Shown here piece by piece: positions 20,936 through 29,773 of a stretch of 35,941 nt of DNA; within the stretch, counting starts at the first letter, position 1, and every line of letters starts with the position of its first letter. The notes under the pieces were generated by a model. It was not told where the DNA came from and made no database searches. It saw only the letters and a program-made list of their open reading frames with translations. A program made the translations under genes and the position numbers. The stretch comes from Bacteriovoracaceae bacterium UBA4097 (GTDB taxonomy: Bacteria > Bdellovibrionota > Bacteriovoracia > Bacteriovoracales > Bacteriovoracaceae): contig DFXX01000098.1 in the NCBI GenBank assembly GCA_002381765.1, positions 1-35,941 of the forward strand, given 5' to 3'.

Positions 20936-21934
20936 TTAGATGAGCTCAATTTCCGCTACTAAGGCCCCGTTTTGCTTAAGCGCCTGAAAGATGGAAATAA
21001 GATCTTCGGGAGCGGTTCCTAAGGCATTTAACGCCTTTACCAGATCATTGATCGTAGTTGTTTGCTCGACCATTTGGATGATCTTCTTACCCGAGCCTTC
21101 TTCTCCACCTTTCACCTCAAGCACCATATCCCGGTGACTAATGGCGGATTTCTTCAAGACAATATCGCCCCCGGCAACCAGGGTTCCGGTACGCTCATTG
21201 ATGACGATTTTGGCCGCAACATCGGAGATGACCTTAAAATTTTCGATGTTAGCGATAAGCTCAACCACCTTACGCTCATAATAGCTGGGAATGATCACAT
21301 CGATGGTAGCGGAATCAGAAGCCGTCGCGTATTTCCCCCCTAATTCCTGATTAAGAGTGCGCTCTATTCTGGCAGAGGTCGTGAAGTCTGGATTATTCAG
21401 AGCAAGACGAACGGATTTTTTTTCATTAAAGGCGAGGTCCAATTCTCTCTCGATAATACTGCCATTAGGAATCCGAGCAGTAGTCGCAAACTTCTTACCT
21501 TTCTCCAGGCCACCAATTGAGAGGGAGCCATTGGCAACGGCATAAATCTGACCATCTCCACCTTTTAGAGGAGTCACAAGTAGAGTTCCTCCGGCCAGAG
21601 ATGAGGCATCTCCGATAGAAGAAACTGTCACATCCATTTTCTGACCTAATCTACCAAATGGTGGAAGACTAGCAGTCACGATAACCGCCGCTACGTTTTT
21701 AGAAGAGACTTCCTTTTGAGGATTAAGTCCCAAAGTTTGAAACATTTTTTTAAGGGAAGTATTAGTAATTTCTCCACCACCGTCGCCCGTTCCATTCAGA
21801 CCAATCACCAGTCCATAACCCACCAGTGGATTTTCTCGCACACCCTTAACGGTAACCAGATCTTTGATTCGACTGGAGGAGGCAATGGAGGAGAAGGAGA
21901 AGGCCATTAGAAAGAGTGGCAGAAATTTGATCAT
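20936..21934 (-). CDS. flgI: Flagellar P-ring protein
   Basis: The 332-residue protein has a signal peptide (MIKFLPLFLMAFSFSSIASS) and the FlgI core: RIKDLVTVKGVRENPLVGYG, LVIGLNGTGDGG, VAAVIVTASLPPFGRLGQK and the C-terminal GALVAEIELI. It forms the P ring around the rod in the peptidoglycan layer. It overlaps flgH by four bases, and AAGGGG inside the flgH end serves as ribosome binding site. A 117-base gap with regulatory hairpins follows. Confidence 0.96.
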   Translation of the reverse strand: MIKFLPLFLMAFSFSSIASSSRIKDLVTVKGVRENPLVGYGLVIGLNGTGDGGGEITNTSLKKMFQTLGLNPQKEVSSKNVAAVIVTASLPPFGRLGQKMDVTVSSIGDASSLAGGTLLVTPLKGGDGQIYAVANGSLSIGGLEKGKKFATTARIPNGSIIERELDLAFNEKKSVRLALNNPDFTTSARIERTLNQELGGKYATASDSATIDVIIPSYYERKVVELIANIENFKVISDVAAKIVINERTGTLVAGGDIVLKKSAISHRDMVLEVKGGEEGSGKKIIQMVEQTTTINDLVKALNALGTAPEDLISIFQALKQNGALVAEIELI

Positions 21935-22686
21935 TGATTGCCCCTTAAGATGAAGATCCGTGACTCAAGCAGCTTATCTGAGTTCACATAATCATTTTCC
22001 ATGATGTCCTTTCTTGATACAAGTGCTTGGACTTCGATGGATCTTTTTTCCTTCTTAAAGATTAATTCCTTACGGCCCCGCAGGAGAACATAATCTTTAC
22101 TGATCTCCTCTATAACCGTGCCTGAAATTTTATCATAGACCTTCATATCCATCTCACTATCAGAAGCAGAGGCTCCCGGTGCACTTGGTGCGGGAGGTGG
22201 CTCATTCTTGGGAGTTTGACCATCGGCCGTTCTCACGGGTTTATCCGGGAAAGTTCGTTTTAATTCAGCAGAAATTTGGTTTCTCAAGTTCTCCAGAACA
22301 TTGATGATAACGATATCACCCGTTTTTTTATCATTCTGATAAGTGAAGAGTGAAGAGCTTGATCCCTGTCCGGCCCACAAGCTGCCCGAGTTATCATTGT
22401 CGACAAAATCATTCGCCTTGTATCTCTGAGGTCGATACTCTCTTTTAACCGGAGGTCTCACCCCAGGGCCTGTACCCAGACTATAGGTCACAGGATCTTT
22501 AATCGGTCTGCGATCTTTATCAGTTCGAAAACGATCACTTTCGCGGTAAGGAGCAAAGCGGTCGCGCTCACTGGCCGGTTCTCCATCTGCAATCTTTTCT
22601 TCCCGATCGATCTGGCGATGAAGCTGATCTACATAATTGGCGCAAGAAACTAAAAACAATAGAATAAAGAGGGTGAATGATTTCAT
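21931..22686 (-). CDS. flgH: Flagellar L-ring lipoprotein
   Basis: The 251-residue protein has a lipoprotein signal MKSFTLFILLFLVSCAN (lipobox LVSC). It carries the FlgH core GSLWAGQGSSSSLF, KKTGDIVIINVLE and the C-terminal RKDIMENDYVNSDKLLESRI, forming the L ring in the outer membrane. The N-terminal third (residues 20-90) is an Arg/Asp/Pro-rich linker, and a Pro/Ala/Ser-rich segment (about 153-172) interrupts the core. It overlaps flgA and flgI by four bases each. Confidence 0.93.
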   Translation of the reverse strand: MKSFTLFILLFLVSCANYVDQLHRQIDREEKIADGEPASERDRFAPYRESDRFRTDKDRRPIKDPVTYSLGTGPGVRPPVKREYRPQRYKANDFVDNDNSGSLWAGQGSSSSLFTYQNDKKTGDIVIINVLENLRNQISAELKRTFPDKPVRTADGQTPKNEPPPAPSAPGASASDSEMDMKVYDKISGTVIEEISKDYVLLRGRKELIFKKEKRSIEVQALVSRKDIMENDYVNSDKLLESRIFILRGNQ

Positions 22687-23555
22687 AGTTCTACTAATAC
22701 TTTGTTAATGTCTACGACTCGACCTTGATATTTACGATTCTTTTGAGGATGAAAGACTTCCACCGTATCTCCCAGAGAGCCATTGCTGCGACTTATCCCT
22801 TGGGTCTTAATGCGAATCATTTGATTCTCCAAAACGACTTCGGTCTTAAGGCCTGCCTTAACTAAATTAATGGCATTAAGATCACTGGCCTTAAGCAGAG
22901 TGCCTGCGGGGATGGGTTTATTTGTTTTATAGAATTTTAAGACTTCCAGATCGGTAATGAGATCTGTCATTGGAATAGTTTCAATATATTCTTCGCGAAG
23001 ATATTCCTTAGGATTAATGGTAGAAAAAGAAGGCAGATTAGAGGTTACTCGATAGGCACGAACCATTTTAATGAAGTCGGCACTGGCAATATAATTTCTA
23101 TCCACACCATCAAAGCCCTTAATCTGGATTCTGATAATCTGACCACTTCCATAAAGACAGCCTTCGCACTGAACCTGAACTGTATCACCTGGGGCCAGGG
23201 CCACCACTCCTGGAAGATTGATTCCCTTGGTTGCCTTTACCTGAACACCAGCTGGAAGAATAAGCTGCTCCCGAAGGATATGTTTAAATTGCTTAATCTG
23301 AACCATAGATGGTTCAAATAGAGGCGCTTCATGGCCACGACTAGTAAGCATTTCGATAAGTTGAGAAGCTAGGATTCTGCCTTCGACTCCACCAAGTATA
23401 TCTTTAAGATCATGCAAGAGAGCTTGCTCACAATCCTGAGTTCTTATTGTACTGAGAATAGCTTCCTGATCCATAACCACGAGCTTATGGGGCGCCACGA
23501 TTTGGCAGGCAAAAGCCGGAAAGCTAAGGAGAAGCAAAAACCAAAATGTCTTCAT
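22683..23555 (-). CDS. flgA: Flagellar P-ring assembly chaperone FlgA
   Basis: The 290-residue protein has a signal peptide (MKTFWFLLLLSFPAFA). The C-terminal SAF-like domain of FlgA is visible: NKPIPAGTLLKASDLNAINL, VLENQMIRIKTQGISRSNGS, LGDTVEVFHPQKNRKYQGRV. FlgA acts in the periplasm to assist FlgI polymerisation into the P ring. AAGG precedes the ATG. It follows flgG by two bases and overlaps flgH by four. Confidence 0.9.
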   Translation of the reverse strand: MKTFWFLLLLSFPAFACQIVAPHKLVVMDQEAILSTIRTQDCEQALLHDLKDILGGVEGRILASQLIEMLTSRGHEAPLFEPSMVQIKQFKHILREQLILPAGVQVKATKGINLPGVVALAPGDTVQVQCEGCLYGSGQIIRIQIKGFDGVDRNYIASADFIKMVRAYRVTSNLPSFSTINPKEYLREEYIETIPMTDLITDLEVLKFYKTNKPIPAGTLLKASDLNAINLVKAGLKTEVVLENQMIRIKTQGISRSNGSLGDTVEVFHPQKNRKYQGRVVDINKVLVEL

Positions 23556-23557
23556 AA

Positions 23558-24343
23558 TTACCTTACGTTATTTACAGTCTGAAGCATTTGATCTGCGACA
23601 CCCATAACTTTTGAATTCATTTCATAAGCACGTTGGGCCTTAATCAAATCGGTCATCTCGTTCATTACGCTGACATTTGAAGCTTCGATCGCTCCTTGCA
23701 TTACAATTCCCGAACCATTTTCACCGGGGACATTTTGAATAGGTTGACCACTGCCAGTAGTGGCACCCAAAAGATTCCCACCATCCGAGCGAAGTCCTGT
23801 TGGATTAACGAAAGTGAAGACTGGAATCTGGCCCAGATTTATGGGCTCAATAGAATCTCTGGTGTAGGCATCCACTGTTCCATTTTCAGCGATATTGATC
23901 TTCATAATATTAGGAGGAACTACTACTCCCGGGAACACGCGGTAGCCAGAACGATTTACAAGATTACCCTGAGCATCGACGTTAAAACTTCCATCGCGCG
24001 TATATTTTAATTCCCCATTGGGAGCGACTACTCCAAAGAAGCCTTCACCATTGACCATCATGTCATAGGGATTGTTTGTCATTTGGGGGGAGCCTTGTGA
24101 GTGGATCTTTCTTGTAGCCGAAACCTTGGCCCCTGATCCCACTTGTACACCCACATTGTATTCGCTATTGCCGGAAGATTTGGCACCGGCTTCCTGAACT
24201 GTTTCATAAAGAAGATCATCAAACTCAGTGCGGGCCTTTTTAAATCCAGTGGTATTCACGTTGGCAATATTATTGGAAATTGTGTTCACATTGGATTCCT
24301 GAGCGGCCATGCCTGTTGCTGATGTATGAAGTGCTCTGATCAT
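23558..24343 (-). CDS. flgG: Flagellar distal rod protein
   Basis: The 261-residue protein has the FlgG length. It has the rod N-terminal motif VNTISNNIANVNTTGFKKAR, then FGVVAPNGELKYTRDGSFNV, and the C-terminal helix EMTDLIKAQRAYEMNSKVM ending TVNNVR. It forms the distal rod that crosses the periplasm and is exported by the flagellar type III system. GGGAG lies six bases before the ATG. It follows flgF with a 16-base gap. Confidence 0.96.
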   Translation of the reverse strand: MIRALHTSATGMAAQESNVNTISNNIANVNTTGFKKARTEFDDLLYETVQEAGAKSSGNSEYNVGVQVGSGAKVSATRKIHSQGSPQMTNNPYDMMVNGEGFFGVVAPNGELKYTRDGSFNVDAQGNLVNRSGYRVFPGVVVPPNIMKINIAENGTVDAYTRDSIEPINLGQIPVFTFVNPTGLRSDGGNLLGATTGSGQPIQNVPGENGSGIVMQGAIEASNVSVMNEMTDLIKAQRAYEMNSKVMGVADQMLQTVNNVR

Positions 24344-24359
24344 TTAGATCTCCCTTATA

Positions 24360-25202
24360 TTAAAACTTCGCGATATCGTTAGCGGCTTTTCCAGAAATGC
24401 TGTCATAAGCGCTAATTGCTTTTTGTATAGATTCAAAATGACGGTGGGCCTTAATGAGCTCTGACATCTCTTCGATGGCGTTTACATTGGAGCCCTCTAG
24501 AAAGCCCTGATTCACTGTAGTTTTCACACCGTTTCTCACGATATTTGCCTCTTCAGGCGTGATATAGAGGGAGTTGCCTTCTTTTCTTAGAGCATGCTTG
24601 TCAGCGAATTCCACTACTGAGATTTTCCCAATGGCCCCATCACGAGTCAGGATTTCTCCATCATTAGCTATCGTGAGCTTAGTATTAGTGGGAACTTTTA
24701 GGATGCGCTCTTCTGGAGTAGGGATCGATCCTGCTGAAGCTGGATTTCTTAGTGCTTCTTCCGTGGCGTTTAGAGCTGAGAGAACTCTAAAGCCTTGATC
24801 GGTCACAAGTTCTCCATCCTTATTTAGGGAGAAGTTTCCTTTACGAGTAAAACGAACACCTGTAGGAGTTAGTACTTCAATAAAGCCATCTCCTTGAAGA
24901 CCCACATCCAGAGGATTATGAGTAGGAGTCAGCTGTCCTTGTTCAAATATAGTGAAGCTTCCATCCACCGCCACCATGGCATTTTCCGCACCTTGAGTGT
25001 GATAAAAGTCCGCTGGAGAAAATTCTTTTCGGGGAATATCAATGTCATCCAAACCTTTGGTAAGAGCGGTCAGATGTTCTTTAAATACCAACTGGTCTTT
25101 TTTAAAGCCCACGGTATTAGCGTTCGCCACATTATTGGCGATTGTCTCTACCTTTCTTTGCTGAGCGACCTGACCTGAAAGCGGTACCCAAATATTTTTC
25201 AT
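24360..25202 (-). CDS. flgF: Flagellar proximal rod protein FlgF
   Basis: From the ATG at 25202 the protein has 280 residues. The rod motif VETIANNVANANTVGFKKDQ is at the N-terminus, followed by GDGFIEVLTPTGVRFTRKGN, and the C-terminus has EEMSELIKAHRHFESIQKAI. It forms part of the proximal rod with FlgB and FlgC, which are not in the window. AAGGAG lies directly upstream. An in-frame ATG at 25214 is possible but lacks a spaced ribosome binding site, and a longer frame to 25250 starts at about the predicted transcription start, so is unlikely. It is first in the cluster and preceded by a sigma-54 promoter. Confidence 0.93.
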   Translation of the reverse strand: MKNIWVPLSGQVAQQRKVETIANNVANANTVGFKKDQLVFKEHLTALTKGLDDIDIPRKEFSPADFYHTQGAENAMVAVDGSFTIFEQGQLTPTHNPLDVGLQGDGFIEVLTPTGVRFTRKGNFSLNKDGELVTDQGFRVLSALNATEEALRNPASAGSIPTPEERILKVPTNTKLTIANDGEILTRDGAIGKISVVEFADKHALRKEGNSLYITPEEANIVRNGVKTTVNQGFLEGSNVNAIEEMSELIKAHRHFESIQKAISAYDSISGKAANDIAKF

Positions 25203-25204
25203 GG

Positions 25205-25225
25205 ACTCCTTCATCCTGATGGAGT
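25205..25225 (-). promoter_or_regulatory. Hairpin with GGA loop over the flgF ribosome binding site
   Basis: On the minus strand ACTCC-A-TCA-GGA-TGA-A-GGAGT folds as five pairs, an A-A mismatch and three pairs around a GGA loop. The loop lies in CAGGATG, the motif found twice before flgJ. The 3' arm is the GGAG Shine-Dalgarno sequence, so both the fold and bound CsrA would limit flgF translation. Confidence 0.55.
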
Positions 25226-25255
25226 GGGCGAAAAATGCCCTTGTAGGCAAATTTT

Positions 25256-25271
25256 AGCAACCCTGGTGCCA
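25256..25271 (-). promoter_or_regulatory. Sigma-54 (RpoN) promoter of the flgF operon
   Basis: On the minus strand TGGCAC-CAGGG-TTGCT matches the -24/-12 consensus, with GG and GC exactly ten bases apart. The predicted start is about 12 bases downstream of the GC, giving a leader of roughly 40 bases before the flgF ATG. It implies activation by an enhancer-binding protein such as FlrC/FleR/FlgR. Confidence 0.85.
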
Positions 25272-25320
25272 GAAACCTAGCATAGGCAATTTAGTCCTCA
25301 GTAGCTAAAGGTTTGAAAAC

Positions 25321-25349
25321 TTGTCTGCCTTCGTTCACTGTGGGACAAT
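25321..25349 (+). promoter_or_regulatory. Candidate sigma-70 promoter of xseB
   Basis: TTGTCT at 25321-25326 and GACAAT at 25344-25349 are separated by 17 bases; each matches consensus at four of six positions. The predicted leader to the ATG at 25393 is about 36 bases. Confidence 0.4.
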
Positions 25350-25392
25350 CTTTAAAAATAAAGCAGTGTCATTATGGCATTGGGGAAGTGTT

Positions 25393-25620
25393 ATGGATAA
25401 AAAAAGCGCACCTTCAACGATAGATTTTGAAAATTCTCTCAAAGAACTCGAGAAAATTGTCCGAGAGCTGGAGTCAGGTGAAGTCAGCCTGGATGAAAGC
25501 CTACAAAGGTTTGAAAAAGGTATTGAGCTTTATAAGCAGTGTCGTCAGACTTTAGAGGTAGCCGAGAAAAGAATTAAAATCCTGAGTGATAGTCTCAAAG
25601 AAATAGATTATCGCGATTAA
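25393..25620 (+). CDS. xseB: Exodeoxyribonuclease VII small subunit
   Basis: From the ATG at 25393 the protein has 75 residues, the normal XseB size. It carries the signature DFENSLKELEKIVRELESGE then VSLDESLQRFEKGIELYKQC. XseB coats the large subunit XseA in the enzyme that degrades single-stranded DNA to oligonucleotides. GGGGAAG lies just upstream. The frame extends back to 25321, but that would place the start on the promoter. xseA is not in the window. Confidence 0.94.
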   Translation: MDKKSAPSTIDFENSLKELEKIVRELESGEVSLDESLQRFEKGIELYKQCRQTLEVAEKRIKILSDSLKEIDYRD

Positions 25621-25685
25621 TCCTTTTCCTTTCATAATTTCAATTTCCCTTTAAAATAAACTCACAACCCAAGCTTAACTAAGGA

Positions 25686-28403
25686 ATGCCTTTGAAGCGT
25701 TTGATTAAGACCCTTGCCGTTTTGGCAATCCTCTCCCTTTTAGGAGTTGTCTCTTTAGTAGGGATGTTTGTCCTGATTTCACTAGATCTACCAAAGATTA
25801 ATTCTCTGAATGATTATAATCCGCCCATGAATTCAAAAATCCTTTCAAAAGACGGTGATACGCTTTTGGAGATTGGTGTTGAAACCAGGGAAGTGGTGGA
25901 ATTTAAAAATATACCTAAGCATGTGGTAAATGCCTTTCTCGCTGCCGAGGATGATAACTTCTATAATCATGAAGGTATCGACTACTACGGTATATTGCGG
26001 GCCTTTATGGTTAACATTAAGCAGGGTAGATTGGTGCAGGGTGGATCTACTATCACTCAGCAGGTTGCCAAGTCCTTCTTACTGACTCGTGAGAGAACGA
26101 TCTCAAGAAAGGTAAAAGACCTTCTACTCGCTCGAAAGATCGAACAAAAATTCAGTAAAGAAGAGATTCTCTATCTCTATCTTAATCAGGTTTATTTGGG
26201 AGGTGGCTACTATGGAGTTAAAGCTGCCTTTCATGGCTATTTTGATAAAGAGCTAGAAGAAGCCTCTCACGCTGAAAGCGCGCTGGTTGCCGGACTCCTG
26301 GTTGCTCCTGGAAAATATTCTCCATATGTAAATCCCCGTTATGCCAAGATGAGGCAGAGCTATGTGCTTAAGCGTATGCATGAAACCAATAAGATCACGA
26401 CAGAAGAATACGAAGCGGCCCTGAAAGAAGATATCCGGATGAGAATCAGGAAGACAAATGAGATGAAGGGAGGCCACTTTACTGATTGGGTTAGACAAGA
26501 TGTCATGAAAGCAGTTGGTACAGATGAGTTTCTAAAAAATGGCTTCACCGTTACTACAACCCTCGATCTTCCTCTGCAAATAAAAGCTGAAGCAGCTGTG
26601 AAGAGTCGGATAAAAGATTTGGATAAGAGACAGGGATTTAAGGGCGCGATCAAGCACTTTGCTACCAAAGAAGAAATCGATGAGTTTATTCTTGAGCAAA
26701 GAAAGCGCATCATGAAAGAGTCTTCAACCTTTTTTACTTATACGACGGAAGGTAAAAATATCTACGAGTTTAATGAGGATGAAGAAGCATTAAATACTAA
26801 TTTGTCCCATTACGATGCTGAAAAAGAAAAGATCAACACCCGTTTTAAAGAGCTAGTGGAAATTGGTAATCCTAAGAGCGACCCGCTGGAGCAATTTCTG
26901 GAAGTCGGTCAAAGTTATCAAGCCGTGGTACTCAAGGTTGATAATGAAAAGAAAATCATCCTGGTTAGTATTGGTGGAAGTAGGGCGATTATTCCAGAAA
27001 CTGGCTTTAGTTGGGCCCATGAAAGGAAATTCGGCGATACTCCAGTTTATTTTCCTCCAGTGACTGCACCTTCTAAGATTGTAAAGCCAGGTGATTTAGT
27101 TTTGGTCAAACTTGAAAGCAAGAATGCTCCATTGGATCAACTGGTAAGTTCTGGTCTTTTCCTAAAATATAAGGATCCAGCTCTTAGAGCTTTGATGGCC
27201 AATCAGAAATTCTTTTCAACTTCTCTTGATCAGGAGCCCGAATCGGAAGGTGCCCTGATTGCTCTTAATTCCTTTACTGGTGACATCATCAGCTTAGTTG
27301 GTGGTGTGGATTTTCAAAAATCTCAATTCAACCGGGTTATTCAATCATCTCGTCAACCAGGATCATCTTTTAAGCCATTTATCTATGCAGCGGCCCTGGA
27401 AAATGGCTATACACCTTCGACCATTTTGATGGATACCCCTCAGGCAATGGGTGGAGTTGATGAATCGCTTAGCTGGAAGCCCAGAAACTATGATGGTGAT
27501 TTCAGAGGTCCTATGACCTTCCGAAATGCTCTGGAAGTTAGTCGTAATATTCCTACCATCCGCTTGGTGCAGGACTTAGGTGTTGATAAGATTCATGATT
27601 TTGTAAAAAGATTTCATCTGAATACTGAAATCCCTAAAGACATGAGTGTTTCACTGGGCTCATTCGGTATTAGTCTGGCCGAGTTAACGAAAGGCTATGC
27701 GGTATTTCCTAATGGCGGTAAGGCCATCCGACTCAGACATATTGTTTCCATTAAAGACCGTAATGGTAAGACTTATCCTATTCCTGCGGCCGATCCAGAT
27801 TGGACCGAAGCCGTGCTACCGGCACCAACAACCGTAGAGCTAGAAGATCCTGAAGCCAAGAGTTTGGGCAATCCCTTCAAGCAAAAGCTAGGAGGAAGAC
27901 AAGTGTATGACCCACGACTGGCCGCCATCATGACCAATCTACTTAATGGCGTAACTCTTTATGGTACCGCAGCTTCGGCAGGCAGACTTAGTCATCGTTT
28001 AGGTGGAAAAACTGGTACAACCAATAATTATGTCGACGCGCTCTTTGTAGGATTCTCTTCGCAAATGGTAGTAGGAACTTGGGCGGGCTTTGATGATAAC
28101 CGCTCCCTAGGTTACGGCGAAGCTGGTGGAAAAACCGCTCTTCCTATTTGGATCGACTATATGGAAGATGCTATCAAAAAATATGGGGACCCAGAGTTTA
28201 TAATACCTGAAGGAATTACTAATGTTCTTATTAATAAGGCCACCGGCAAGACCTTACCTCCTGAAAGTGGGGAAGGCTTCCTCGAATCTTATGTGACGGG
28301 AACAGAACCTAATGCAGAAGTTAAGTTATTTAATCAGGGAAATTCGGATGAAAATAGTGGGGCCCCTGTCCTAGATGATGATGATTACTATATGAATCAG
28401 TAA
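25686..28403 (+). CDS. mrcA: Class A penicillin-binding protein (PBP1A type)
   Basis: The 905-residue bifunctional peptidoglycan synthase has one N-terminal membrane helix (residues ~9-32). A GT51 glycosyltransferase domain follows (catalytic Glu88 in AAEDDNFYNHEG, then GGSTITQQVAK and RKIEQKFSKEEILYLYLNQ). Next come a central insert with an OB-like region and the transpeptidase domain with SSFK (nucleophile Ser560), a SRN motif in EVSRNIP and KTGT at 775-778. It polymerises and crosslinks glycan strands on the periplasmic side. The ATG at 25686 is fused to AAGGA with no spacing, so TTG at 25692, six bases downstream of GGA, is likely the true start and would shorten it by two residues. Confidence 0.95.
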   Translation: MPLKRLIKTLAVLAILSLLGVVSLVGMFVLISLDLPKINSLNDYNPPMNSKILSKDGDTLLEIGVETREVVEFKNIPKHVVNAFLAAEDDNFYNHEGIDYYGILRAFMVNIKQGRLVQGGSTITQQVAKSFLLTRERTISRKVKDLLLARKIEQKFSKEEILYLYLNQVYLGGGYYGVKAAFHGYFDKELEEASHAESALVAGLLVAPGKYSPYVNPRYAKMRQSYVLKRMHETNKITTEEYEAALKEDIRMRIRKTNEMKGGHFTDWVRQDVMKAVGTDEFLKNGFTVTTTLDLPLQIKAEAAVKSRIKDLDKRQGFKGAIKHFATKEEIDEFILEQRKRIMKESSTFFTYTTEGKNIYEFNEDEEALNTNLSHYDAEKEKINTRFKELVEIGNPKSDPLEQFLEVGQSYQAVVLKVDNEKKIILVSIGGSRAIIPETGFSWAHERKFGDTPVYFPPVTAPSKIVKPGDLVLVKLESKNAPLDQLVSSGLFLKYKDPALRALMANQKFFSTSLDQEPESEGALIALNSFTGDIISLVGGVDFQKSQFNRVIQSSRQPGSSFKPFIYAAALENGYTPSTILMDTPQAMGGVDESLSWKPRNYDGDFRGPMTFRNALEVSRNIPTIRLVQDLGVDKIHDFVKRFHLNTEIPKDMSVSLGSFGISLAELTKGYAVFPNGGKAIRLRHIVSIKDRNGKTYPIPAADPDWTEAVLPAPTTVELEDPEAKSLGNPFKQKLGGRQVYDPRLAAIMTNLLNGVTLYGTAASAGRLSHRLGGKTGTTNNYVDALFVGFSSQMVVGTWAGFDDNRSLGYGEAGGKTALPIWIDYMEDAIKKYGDPEFIIPEGITNVLINKATGKTLPPESGEGFLESYVTGTEPNAEVKLFNQGNSDENSGAPVLDDDDYYMNQ

Positions 28404-28415
28404 GGTTTTAGCTCC

Positions 28416-28452
28416 GCATGCCGAAAAGACCTCTAAGGCGGAGGTCTCATGC
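28416..28452 (+). promoter_or_regulatory. Hairpin that would mask the start of the tonB-like gene
   Basis: AGACCTC (28427-28433) pairs perfectly with GAGGTCT (28441-28447) around TAAGGCG. Outside it GCATG pairs with CATGC, with six unpaired bases on one side. The 3' arms contain the Shine-Dalgarno GGAGG and the ATG at 28449. No T-run follows, so it is not a standard terminator. Confidence 0.55.
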
Positions 28453-29336
28453 AGTCCCTTAACTGGCAAAATCGGTCATTCTACTTTTTCTTAGCGGCCA
28501 TCGTGATCCTTCATGGTTCATTTATGCTAGTTCAACTTAAACACCATTATGTCATTCCTGAACAAGTGGCGAGCGAAGTTATTAAGCTTAAACTCATTCA
28601 GGAGACTCTTAAGACGACCCATCGTCAGCAGATTGTTCAGTCAGAAGATTCAGCCTCCCAAGAAGAGCCCCAAGACAAAGCTTTTTTAAGCGATAAGAAC
28701 CGCCATTTTGATCGCCAGACAGTATCTAAAAATATCGATACTTTTAAAAAAGCTGCTAAAGGTAACGCCACCATAAATCAGGTTGCAAAAATAAATGAAT
28801 CCCAAAAAAAGAAAAACGAAAAATGGAAGGATATAAAATTATCCGATATGGGTATTGCAGCCGGGGAGCCATTACCAAAGAAGATGGACCGCTCGCCTGC
28901 TTCGGTCAAGGGCATGGAGAATGGAGATCCTCTGAGTCAAGGCCTCTCAGCTTCCAATGATTATGTAGAAGAAATGACTCTGGGAGATTTTACTCATCTC
29001 AATACAGTCGAGTTTAAGCACTATGGCTTTTTTCACCGCATTCGTCAGAAGCTTGAGCAGTTCTGGGGAAGAAGTATTCAAGAAAAGGCCCACGCAGTAT
29101 TTCGCCAAGGCAGAAGATTGCCAGCTAGTCAGGACCTCATTACTTCACTTCAGATTACTTTAAATGAACAAGGTCAGATTATAGCGGTTAAAATTTTGGG
29201 TACTTCTGGCGTTAAAGAACTTGATGATGCTGCCATTGAATCTTTCAATCAAGCTGGACCATTCCCCAATCCTCCCAAAGATCTTTTGGTGAATGGTAAG
29301 GCCGTTATTGAATGGGGCTTTGTCGTTAAGAGCTAA
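28449..29336 (+). CDS. TonB-like energy transducer
   Basis: The 295-residue protein has one N-terminal membrane helix (FYFFLAAIVILHGSFMLV, residues 12-29). A long polar and basic linker for the periplasm follows, then a C-terminal TonB domain of about 90 residues (LQITLNEQGQIIAVKILGTS, GVKELDDAAIESFNQAGPFP then NPPKDL). TonB couples the ExbB-ExbD proton channel to outer-membrane receptors. The linker is not strongly Pro-rich, unlike E. coli TonB, and exbB/exbD are absent from the window. It could serve a dedicated system. It follows the PBP gene by 45 bases containing a hairpin. Confidence 0.8.
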   Translation: MQSLNWQNRSFYFFLAAIVILHGSFMLVQLKHHYVIPEQVASEVIKLKLIQETLKTTHRQQIVQSEDSASQEEPQDKAFLSDKNRHFDRQTVSKNIDTFKKAAKGNATINQVAKINESQKKKNEKWKDIKLSDMGIAAGEPLPKKMDRSPASVKGMENGDPLSQGLSASNDYVEEMTLGDFTHLNTVEFKHYGFFHRIRQKLEQFWGRSIQEKAHAVFRQGRRLPASQDLITSLQITLNEQGQIIAVKILGTSGVKELDDAAIESFNQAGPFPNPPKDLLVNGKAVIEWGFVVKS

Positions 29337-29338
29337 GT

Positions 29339-29617
29339 TTAGTGAGTCGTACGAAGAAGATTCTTTAAACGATCGATCCCTTCCATAACCACATAATCAG
29401 ACCAGATAGAATCTAGTTCTCTGATGGATTCAACGACTTGTAGGGCTGCTTGATCACGAGAAATTTTTTGAGCTTCGGCGTATTGAGTGATGCACTTGTT
29501 GAGGACTTCAATCACCGGAGAATTACAAACTTGGTTAAGTCGCTCTTCAAATGATTGGTTTAGTTTCTTTTCTTTGCTTTTAATAATGGCCGTGTTGAGT
29601 AGCTGAATCGATTCCAT
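29339..29617 (-). CDS. Small helical protein of unknown function
   Basis: The 92-residue protein is mostly alpha-helical and charged, with two cysteines (QVCNSP and NKCITQY) and no signal peptide. It converges on the tonB-like gene with two bases between stop codons. The ribosome binding site before the ATG is weak (GGGAAA at a long distance). I recognise no family. The composition is normal for a cytoplasmic protein. Confidence 0.6.
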   Translation of the reverse strand: MESIQLLNTAIIKSKEKKLNQSFEERLNQVCNSPVIEVLNKCITQYAEAQKISRDQAALQVVESIRELDSIWSDYVVMEGIDRLKNLLRTTH

Positions 29618-29773
29618 TAATAAATTTCCCTTACCACTGAATGTCCAAATGAGAGTGGCAGTATCACCAAAGCTTCATGTTTCGTAAAGAATGAATTCTT
29701 GCACGAGGAAAAATTTTAGATTGAAAGATTTAAAAGGCACTACATTGGAGGAGAGCTAAATAAAATGCTAAAA

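Noticed and set aside
26360..26713. Minus-strand frame inside the PBP gene
   Set aside because: It is antisense to a well-supported class A PBP and has Ser/Cys/Phe-rich composition typical of shadow frames.
29651..29690. TGGCAG in the gap before gcvH as a sigma-54 element
   Set aside because: There is no TTGC at the required ten-base GG-GC spacing.
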